A stretch of 24,432 bases of DNA from UKL13-3 sp964392775 (lineage in GTDB: Bacteria; Bacteroidota; Bacteroidia; UKL13-3), in NCBI GenBank assembly GCA_964392775.1, contig CAYMRD010000032.1:1-24432 (forward strand), given 5' to 3'. A program made the translations under genes and the position numbers. Under the pieces are notes generated by a model. The model was not told where the DNA came from. It searched no databases and saw only the letters and a list, made by a program, of their open reading frames with translations. Positions 6,972 to 12,865 of this stretch are shown piece after piece. Position 1 is the stretch's first letter; the number at the start of each line of letters is the position of its first letter.

Positions 6972-8216
6972 TTATTGTACCGTTAAAATAGTTTGTTCAA
7001 TGATATCACAGGCTTTCTCCATTTGCGCACGATTGATGACAAGCGGTGGTGCAAAACGAATGATATCGCCATGTGTTTGTTTGGCCAGTAATCCGTTTGC
7101 CTTCAATGCCAAACATACATCGTAAGCAGTTTTATTGTCGCCAAAAGGTTTGATAACGATTGCATTCAGCAATCCTTTACCGCGCACGGCTGTCACCAAT
7201 GACGAACGTTGCATCAACTGCTCCATGCGTGAGCGGAACAATTGTCCCATCTGTTCCGCATTCTCATCCAGCCTCTCATCCTTCAAAACTTTAAGGGCAG
7301 CCATACCAACCGCACAGGCCAAAGGGTTTCCGCCAAATGTACTTCCATGCTCTCCCGGCTTAATGCACAGCATCACTTCATCGTTGGCCAATACAGCCGA
7401 AACCGGCATTACGCCACCCGACAGAGCTTTTCCCAAGATCAAAATATCAGGCTTCACCTGCTCATGGTCGCAGGCCAGCATTTTACCGGTACGGCACAAC
7501 CCTGTTTGCACTTCATCGGCAATCATCAATACATTGTATTTGCTGCAAAGCTCGCGCACGCCTTTGAGGTATCCTTCATGGGGAACCACTACACCTGCTT
7601 CACCCTGAATCGGTTCAAACATAAAAGCCGCAATATTGGGATTGGCTTTAAACGTTTCTTCCAAAACAGTGAGGTTGTTGTATCGAATCAATGAAAATCC
7701 GGGCATAAACGGACCAAATCCGCGGTAACTGCTGGGGTCGTTTGATGAAGAAACAGCAGCCATGGTACGTCCCCAGAAATTGCCCTCCACAAAAATAATT
7801 TCGGCTTTGTTTTCAGAAATACCTTTTACATCGTAGCCCCATCTGCGGGCCAGCTTAATGGCGGTTTCGCCACCTTCTACTCCTGTATTCATCGGCAGCA
7901 CTTTATCAAACCCGAAATAGCGGGTGATAAACTGCTCGTACTCTCCCAATAAATTATTGTGAAAAGCACGGCTTGTCAATGTAATATTTGAAGCCTGATT
8001 CACAAGAGCCTCAATGATGCGGGGGTGACAATGACCCTGGTTCACAGCGCTGTAAGCCGATAAAAAATCGAGGTAAACATTTCCTTCCACATCCCAAACC
8101 TCAACTCCTCTACCTTTGTGAAGCACAACCGGCAGCGGATGGTAGTTGTGTGCACCAAACTGATCTTCCAGTTCAATATAATACTGTGCATTGTTGTGTT
8201 GCATTGCTAAATCCAT
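6972..8216 (-). CDS. rocD: Ornithine aminotransferase
   Basis: This is a class-III PLP aminotransferase of 414 residues. The N-terminal signature GAHNYHPLPVVL (21-32) and the phrases FLSAYSAVNQGHCHP (51-65) and MNTGVEGGETAIKLARRW (109-126) are typical of ornithine aminotransferase. The PLP-binding Lys263 lies in LGKALSGG, and the cofactor-contacting Asp234 in IADEVQTG. The enzyme transfers the delta-amino group of ornithine to 2-oxoglutarate, giving glutamate-5-semialdehyde, which cyclises to pyrroline-5-carboxylate on the arginine-proline-glutamate route. The start could be the ATG at 8216 or the in-frame ATG at 8204. The promoter's -7 element ends at 8221, which leaves almost no leader for the first, so 8204 (410 residues) may be the true start. 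An aldehyde dehydrogenase gene follows after a hairpin. Confidence 0.93.
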   Translation of the reverse strand: MDLAMQHNNAQYYIELEDQFGAHNYHPLPVVLHKGRGVEVWDVEGNVYLDFLSAYSAVNQGHCHPRIIEALVNQASNITLTSRAFHNNLLGEYEQFITRYFGFDKVLPMNTGVEGGETAIKLARRWGYDVKGISENKAEIIFVEGNFWGRTMAAVSSSNDPSSYRGFGPFMPGFSLIRYNNLTVLEETFKANPNIAAFMFEPIQGEAGVVVPHEGYLKGVRELCSKYNVLMIADEVQTGLCRTGKMLACDHEQVKPDILILGKALSGGVMPVSAVLANDEVMLCIKPGEHGSTFGGNPLACAVGMAALKVLKDERLDENAEQMGQLFRSRMEQLMQRSSLVTAVRGKGLLNAIVIKPFGDNKTAYDVCLALKANGLLAKQTHGDIIRFAPPLVINRAQMEKACDIIEQTILTVQ

Positions 8217-8220
8217 GGCG

Positions 8221-8251
8221 CAAAGGTAGTAAGTTAACCGGTGAGAACAAA
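8221..8251 (-). promoter_or_regulatory. Promoter of rocD
   Basis: On the minus strand TTTG (8248-8251) is followed after exactly 19 bases by TACCTTTG (8221-8228), a perfect match to the Bacteroidota consensus. The -33 element overlaps a 10-bp palindrome, AACCCGGGTT (8249-8258), a possible operator. The expected start falls at about 8214-8217, on top of the first ATG. Confidence 0.75.
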
Positions 8252-8281
8252 CCCGGGTTATGACAGAATGCCGGCAAATGA

Positions 8282-8289
8282 TATGTTTG
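8282..8289 (+). promoter_or_regulatory. -7 promoter element directly before the 8291 gene
   Basis: TATGTTTG matches TAnnTTTG exactly and ends two bases before the ATG at 8291. No convincing TTG lies about 19 bases upstream (a TTA is at 8258-8260), so the match is only moderate. If used, the transcript would begin at or inside the start codons. Confidence 0.4.
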
Positions 8290-8290
8290 T

Positions 8291-9751
8291 ATGATGTTAC
8301 AGAAATACCTCATCCGCGTACTTCTAATCGGACTACTGACCACAATTTATTGCGGCAACCTGTTTCGTGAGCATATTCATGTAAACAACGGCTGGGGTTG
8401 GGATGGTAAACACTATGCCTACCTTACCATCCATTTTGAAGAAATGGCTGGCCAAAAACTTATCGACAGCTACCAGTACCAGCGTATCCTCACTCCCGCG
8501 CTTATACACTACGGGTGTAAGTGGACAGGTATTTCGCTGACAGAATCAACCGTACTGTCTGTCTACGGATATTATCATCTCATCATATTGATTATCGGGG
8601 CTCTCCTGTTCTTTGGATGGTGCAATCGGCTAAAACTTTCCACGCCTGTTGAAATTGCAGGATTCTCAGCTTTGTTCTTTAATTATTTTGTACTCAAAAA
8701 CACACCCTATTATCCCATCCTTACTGATCCAACCGCTTTTGTGATGGGCATTTTGTTGATGTATTGGGTGACAACACAAAATACGATCGGCAAGTGGTTT
8801 ATGGCATTTACCGGACCGTTTGTGTTCCCGCTTTTTCAGTTCGTAACATTGCCTCTGATTGTATTGCCCAAGGGCAATCGTTTGATGTTAAGCTTACAAA
8901 AGTTCAAACTCTTCACCATTCTCAAATGGACAACCTCACTCCTGTTTTTAATAACGGCCATGTTGGTTGTGGGATTCCCTAACGCTGTATTACCAGCAAA
9001 ATATCAGATGGTTTTTAACCCCTGGCTGATTCCGTTTTCGCTGGTTTGTGTGATGATTTACCTGTGGCATTTGTTCCGGATATTTCAAACTGAACCCTTG
9101 GTTAAACAGGAAAAATCAGGCTCTTTCCTCTTCCTTCCTTTAGTAATCATTTTAGTTGTGTGGGGGATTGGCAAATACATCATCCTCCACAACAGCATTC
9201 CCGAAGAAGGATTTACACCGGTAGTCTTCGGACTCAATATCACGCAACAAACCCTTGATTTTCCTTTATCATGGGTATGGGCACATCTTACCTATTTCGG
9301 TCCGGCTGTTATTGTTTTGATACTATGGAACAGAACCTTTTTCCATCAGCTGTTCAAACAGCAGGATGGCATCATCTTGTTTGCATTTATTTCATTGCTG
9401 TTAATGATGGGTTCCGAATCACGACAGTTCATTTATTGCTGGCCGGTTTGGGTATGGTTATCGTTGCCTCTGTTCTCAACCCTCAATATCACAATGTCAC
9501 GGGCTATCGCTTTTACCATATTGTGTCTGGTGCAAAGCAAATGCTGGTTCCCCATTAATGTTGAAGGCAGCTTTGCCGATTACGATTATACCCAATTCCC
9601 CGAACAGCGTTATTTTATGAACCACGGGCCGTTTATGAGCGATGCCAGTTATGTTATCAATACGCTTACCGCTTTTGCAACTGCATTTTTTGTATGGTTA
9701 ATCTTTTGTTTTGAATGGAACAGAAAAGTGAGCAACGGTTCCAAAGTATAA
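8291..9751 (+). CDS. Polytopic membrane protein, possibly GT-C-type glycosyltransferase-like
   Basis: A named family is not recognised with certainty. The 486-residue product is very hydrophobic, with roughly ten or more membrane helices beginning at residues 7-21. After the first helix comes a loop with GWGWDGKHYAYL (34-45) and then YQYQRILTPALIHY (61-74). A WDGxxY motif after helix 1 with an arginine-containing stretch close behind is reminiscent of the first lumenal/periplasmic loop of GT-C glycosyltransferases (PIG-V-like and related bacterial membrane proteins), which use lipid-linked sugars. This is inference from motif and topology. Two ATGs lie in tandem (8291 and 8294), with a -7 promoter element ending at 8289. 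The hydrolase gene 39 bases downstream has its own -7 element. Confidence 0.7.
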   Translation: MMLQKYLIRVLLIGLLTTIYCGNLFREHIHVNNGWGWDGKHYAYLTIHFEEMAGQKLIDSYQYQRILTPALIHYGCKWTGISLTESTVLSVYGYYHLIILIIGALLFFGWCNRLKLSTPVEIAGFSALFFNYFVLKNTPYYPILTDPTAFVMGILLMYWVTTQNTIGKWFMAFTGPFVFPLFQFVTLPLIVLPKGNRLMLSLQKFKLFTILKWTTSLLFLITAMLVVGFPNAVLPAKYQMVFNPWLIPFSLVCVMIYLWHLFRIFQTEPLVKQEKSGSFLFLPLVIILVVWGIGKYIILHNSIPEEGFTPVVFGLNITQQTLDFPLSWVWAHLTYFGPAVIVLILWNRTFFHQLFKQQDGIILFAFISLLLMMGSESRQFIYCWPVWVWLSLPLFSTLNITMSRAIAFTILCLVQSKCWFPINVEGSFADYDYTQFPEQRYFMNHGPFMSDASYVINTLTAFATAFFVWLIFCFEWNRKVSNGSKV

Positions 9752-9763
9752 TCCCTTGTACTG

Positions 9764-9771
9764 TATATTTG
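9764..9771 (+). promoter_or_regulatory. -7 promoter element upstream of the secreted hydrolase
   Basis: TATATTTG is an exact TAnnTTTG match ending 19 bases before the ATG at 9791. No good TTG lies at the expected -33 distance, so confidence is limited. Confidence 0.4.
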
Positions 9772-9790
9772 GCACTTAACGCGAATTGAT

Positions 9791-11620
9791 ATGAGAATAC
9801 TGATTGTTGTTTTGATGTTGCTGATTGCTGTGGCCGGGTCAGCACAAGGGTATAACCCGAAAGAGTATTATGTAAAGCGGGAAGTATACATCCCGATGCG
9901 CGATGGAACTAAATTGTTTACGGCCATTTATACACCTAAGGATTCATCCCGTAAATACCCGGTATTGCTTAACCGTACCCCATACAGCATTGGCCCTTAC
10001 GGGGAAGATAATTTTCCGGCAGCGCTTCGCCCGTCCGAACATTTTGCGCGCGAAGGATACATCTTCGTTTTTCAGGATGTAAGAGGAAAAAACATGTCGG
10101 AAGGAGCATTCATTAACATGACTCCGCACAAAAGCCCCAAAAAAAGCAAACAGGATGTGGATGAAAGTTCGGATACATACGACTGTATTGAATGGGTATT
10201 AAAAAACATCAAAAACACAAATGGAAAGGTAGGACAATGGGGCATATCTTATCCCGGATTTTATACTTCGGCAGGAATGATTGATGCCCATCCGGCCTTA
10301 AAAGCATCGTCACCGCAAGCACCCATTTGCGACTGGTTTACGGGTGATGACTTTCACCACAACGGAGCTTTTTTCCTGCCTCACTTTTTCGGATTCACGT
10401 ATGCATTCGGGCAAGCTCGTCAGCAACCCGAGGTCACCAAATTCAAATCCTTTAACTATCCCACTTCGGATGGTTACAAATTTTACCTCGATTATATCGG
10501 ACCGCTTAAGAATGTAAATAACTATTATGAAGGTAAGGTTGCATTCTGGAATGAACTGATTCAGCATGAGACGTATGATTCGTTCTGGCAGGTGCGCAAC
10601 CTGAGGCCTCATCTTAAAAATATTAAACCTGCCGTGCTGGTGGTGGGCGGATGGTTTGATGCCGAAAACTTATACGGTGCTTTGCAAACCTATAACAGCA
10701 TTGAAAAACAAAGTCCGAAAACCACCAACAGCATTGTGATGGGACCGTGGATTCATGGGGGATGGAACAAAACCCCGGGAGAATCGTTGGGCGAAATCAG
10801 CTTTCACCAGCAATCGAGTTTATACTACCGCGATAGCATTGAGTTTCCGTTTTTCAATTATTACCTCAACGGCAAAGGCAACTACACACCTGCCGAAGCC
10901 ATCATGTTTGAAACAGGAACCAATGTATGGAAACGATACGCTCAATGGCCACCTGCGCAAGCCACAAAAAAAACATATTACCTAAATGCTAATGGAAGTT
11001 TGTCAAACCAACCTTCGGAATCGAAACTCGATTTTGTGAGTGACCCGAACAAACCTGTTCCGTATATGGTAAAATGTGAAACCGGTATGAGCAAAGAATA
11101 CATGGTGGCGGATCAGCGTTTTGCCTCCACACGCCCTGATGTATTGGTGTATCAAACAACTGCAAGCTCCGAAGACATTACCTACTGCGGCCCGATTGAT
11201 GTAAATCTGACCGTATCAACGACCGGCACTGATGCCGACTGGATCGTAAAAGTAATTGATGTATACCCTGATGATGCTCCGGCCGACACGGTGAATGGAA
11301 AAGTGATTCAGATGAGCGGCTACCAGATGCTGGTGCGCGGAGAAGTGATGCGCGGAAAATTCAGGAACAGTTTTGAGAAATCCGAGGCCTTTGTTCCTGA
11401 CCAGCCCACTCCTGTTCATTTCACCGTTAACGATATCAACCATACGTTGCGTAAAGGACACCGGCTAATGGTTCAGGTACAAAGTACATGGTTTCCTTTA
11501 GTGGATCGCAATCCTCAACAATTTATCAATATATTTGAAGCCGATCGCTCTGATTTTATCAAAGCCACACACAGTGTGTTTGGACAATCATCGGTTACTT
11601 TTTATACCCTTACAAAATGA
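9791..11620 (+). CDS. Secreted CocE/NonD family alpha/beta hydrolase (X-Pro dipeptidyl-peptidase S15-like)
   Basis: The 609-residue protein starts with a clear signal peptide (about 1-18, MRILIVVLMLLIAVAGSA), so it acts in the periplasm or outside. The CocE/NonD pattern is complete: VYIPMRDGTKL near the N-terminus, FVFQDVRGKNMSEG (92-105), the nucleophile Ser153 in GISYPG, a catalytic Asp290 in GGWFDAENLYG and His322 in GPWIHGGW. The C-terminal part (from about 380) is the jelly-roll domain usual for the family. Members cleave esters or amides of acyl and amino-acid type (alpha-amino-acid ester hydrolases, glutaryl-7-ACA acylase, cocaine esterase, X-Pro peptidases); the sequence does not decide the substrate. 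The stop overlaps the next start (ATGA), so it is coupled to a secreted NTF2-like protein. Confidence 0.88.
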   Translation: MRILIVVLMLLIAVAGSAQGYNPKEYYVKREVYIPMRDGTKLFTAIYTPKDSSRKYPVLLNRTPYSIGPYGEDNFPAALRPSEHFAREGYIFVFQDVRGKNMSEGAFINMTPHKSPKKSKQDVDESSDTYDCIEWVLKNIKNTNGKVGQWGISYPGFYTSAGMIDAHPALKASSPQAPICDWFTGDDFHHNGAFFLPHFFGFTYAFGQARQQPEVTKFKSFNYPTSDGYKFYLDYIGPLKNVNNYYEGKVAFWNELIQHETYDSFWQVRNLRPHLKNIKPAVLVVGGWFDAENLYGALQTYNSIEKQSPKTTNSIVMGPWIHGGWNKTPGESLGEISFHQQSSLYYRDSIEFPFFNYYLNGKGNYTPAEAIMFETGTNVWKRYAQWPPAQATKKTYYLNANGSLSNQPSESKLDFVSDPNKPVPYMVKCETGMSKEYMVADQRFASTRPDVLVYQTTASSEDITYCGPIDVNLTVSTTGTDADWIVKVIDVYPDDAPADTVNGKVIQMSGYQMLVRGEVMRGKFRNSFEKSEAFVPDQPTPVHFTVNDINHTLRKGHRLMVQVQSTWFPLVDRNPQQFINIFEADRSDFIKATHSVFGQSSVTFYTLTK

Positions 11621-12072
11621 AAAAAATCTTATCCCTTGCGCTGATTTGTTCCGCATTAACAACCTCCGCACAATTTCAATCCGAAGAAGAAGGAGCCGTT
11701 CGACAGCTCATTTACAAAATGTTTAAAGGGATGCAAACCGGTGACACCTTGCTGGTAAGAAGCTGCTTTGACCCTACAGTCCGTTTGCAAACAGCTTATC
11801 TCGATGCAACAACCGGGGCCACCCGATTGCAGGAAGAACCTGTTGATTCCTTTCTCACACAAATTGCACGCATACGGGACCAACAATTACCGGTTGATGA
11901 GAAACTGATAAGCTGTGAAATTAAAACCGATATACCTATGGCCATTGCCTGGGCCCCGTATGATTTTTATGTGAACGGCATCAAATCACATAGTGGTGTA
12001 AATGCCTTTCAATTGTTTAAAACTGCAAATGGTTGGAAGATTATTCAGATTTGTGATACAAGGAGGAAATAG
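11617..12072 (+). CDS. Secreted NTF2-like (lumazine-binding/SnoaL-type) protein
   Basis: The 151 residues begin with a signal peptide (about 1-18, MKKILSLALICSALTTSA). The mature part has the order of an NTF2-like fold: the helix EEGAVRQLIYKMFKGMQTGD, a CFDP turn, a middle segment with VDSFLTQIARI, then strands ending in SGVNAFQLFKTANGWKIIQICDT. In small proteins of this type the cone-shaped pocket binds a ligand or serves as a subunit, but no catalytic residues can be named. Its ATG overlaps the stop of the hydrolase gene by four bases, so the two are translated together and probably act on related compounds in the same compartment. A REP palindrome follows 50 bases after the stop. Confidence 0.75.
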   Translation: MKKILSLALICSALTTSAQFQSEEEGAVRQLIYKMFKGMQTGDTLLVRSCFDPTVRLQTAYLDATTGATRLQEEPVDSFLTQIARIRDQQLPVDEKLISCEIKTDIPMAIAWAPYDFYVNGIKSHSGVNAFQLFKTANGWKIIQICDTRRK

Positions 12073-12122
12073 AACAATAATCATCATGGCGCATCATGAT
12101 TTGCCCTGATAACGCATAATTT

Positions 12123-12150
12123 GTAGAGACGCATAATTATGCGTCTCTAC
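12123..12150. repeat. REP palindrome copy 1 (perfect 28-bp), overlaps the RAYT stop codon
   Basis: Half-site GTAGAGACGCATAA is joined directly to its exact reverse complement. On the minus strand it supplies the last codons of the RAYT gene (GGT AGA GAC GCA TAA), so the stop codon lies inside the palindrome. A stray partial copy (ACGCATAATT) precedes it at 12112-12121. Confidence 0.9.
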
Positions 12151-12700
12151 CCCAATTGGAGGGATTACGGATGATATAATTTGTGATACGTTCATATTCG
12201 AAATGATCCCGGATAATATGATCATGAAAACGGGTTTGCCACGCAAATTCCATATCCAATTTTCGGGATTCAATTGTTACCGCAGATTTATACGCACGAA
12301 TAATGGTTGATACCGATTTGGCAGGTGCGGATCGTAGAGACGCATAATTATGCGTCTTTACAACAGGCGGATCATTTGATGGAGACGCATAATTATGCGT
12401 CTCTACGGCCGGTGGTATTTCGCATTTTTCCGTAATAATCAGTATACCATGAATATGATCAGGCATCACCACAAATTCACCTAATGTGGTATTGGGAAAA
12501 TGATTGGGGATTTCAAACCAAAATTGTTGTGCTAACATCCCTAATGCAGATAAACACATAATACCATTTCTGCATTCCCCAAAATAATGGTTGCGGTGTT
12601 GGGTACAGATGGTAATGAAATAGGCACCTTCGTTTCGGTAATCATAGCCCTGTAAACGTGCCGATTGAATACGGTATTTATTCTGAAATTTTTCGGGCAT
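12137..12700 (-). CDS. REP-associated tyrosine transposase (RAYT, HUH Y1 family)
   Basis: The 187-residue protein belongs to the transposase IS200-like/RAYT group of HUH nucleases. The N-terminal block YRIQSARLQGYDYRNEGAYF is typical, the HUH motif is VVMPDHIHGILII (His-Ile-His), and the C-terminal helix YERITNYIIRNPSNW carries the candidate nucleophilic tyrosine. Such enzymes nick and join single-stranded DNA at the palindromic REP repeats beside them. Here two REP copies lie inside the coding sequence, in frame, each giving THNYAS; a third contains the stop codon and a fourth lies 121 bases upstream of the start. The in-frame copies fall in the linker between the HUH motif and the block STIIRAYKSAVT. 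All recognisable motifs remain, so the protein may still be active. Confidence 0.9.
   Translation of the reverse strand: MPEKFQNKYRIQSARLQGYDYRNEGAYFITICTQHRNHYFGECRNGIMCLSALGMLAQQFWFEIPNHFPNTTLGEFVVMPDHIHGILIITEKCEIPPAVETHNYASPSNDPPVVKTHNYASLRSAPAKSVSTIIRAYKSAVTIESRKLDMEFAWQTRFHDHIIRDHFEYERITNYIIRNPSNWGRDA
12334..12361. repeat. REP palindrome copy 2, inside the RAYT coding region
   Basis: It matches the 28-bp palindrome with a single mismatch near its right end (CTTTAC instead of CTCTAC). On the minus strand it is read in frame as VKTHNYASL. Confidence 0.9.
12379..12406. repeat. REP palindrome copy 3, inside the RAYT coding region
   Basis: It matches the palindrome with two mismatches in the left end (ATGGAGACGC instead of GTAGAGACGC). 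On the minus strand it is read in frame as VETHNYASP. It lies 17 bases from copy 2. Confidence 0.9.
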
Positions 12701-12820
12701 AGGATATCCATTGGATTACCCCAATTTCATCCTATTTATTTTAACAGAACGGATACAAAACGGATTTAAACGAATAATCAATGATTATTATCCCTTGGGA
12801 TACACATAATTATCCAGGGT

Positions 12821-12848
12821 GTGGAGACGCATAATTATGCGTCTCTAC
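12821..12848. repeat. REP palindrome copy 4, between icmF and the RAYT gene
   Basis: It matches the palindrome with one mismatch (GTGGAGACGC) and starts 17 bases after the icmF stop on the minus strand. It can form a strong hairpin in the icmF 3' end, without a following U-tract. A degenerate look-alike (ACACATAATTATCC) lies just left of it near 12802-12815. Confidence 0.88.
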
Positions 12849-12865
12849 GGTTATGCGATCGACAA

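Noticed and set aside
12773..12800. Short palindromes (AATAATCA-A-TGATTATT and TATCCC-TT-GGGATA) upstream of the RAYT gene
   Set aside because: They differ in sequence from the REP family and occur once each; without other copies they cannot be called repeats or operators.
12123..12848. The four palindromes as a CRISPR array
   Set aside because: Spacing is irregular (17 to over 400 bases), the repeats are self-complementary over their full length, and there are no cas genes; a RAYT gene is present, which explains them as REPs.
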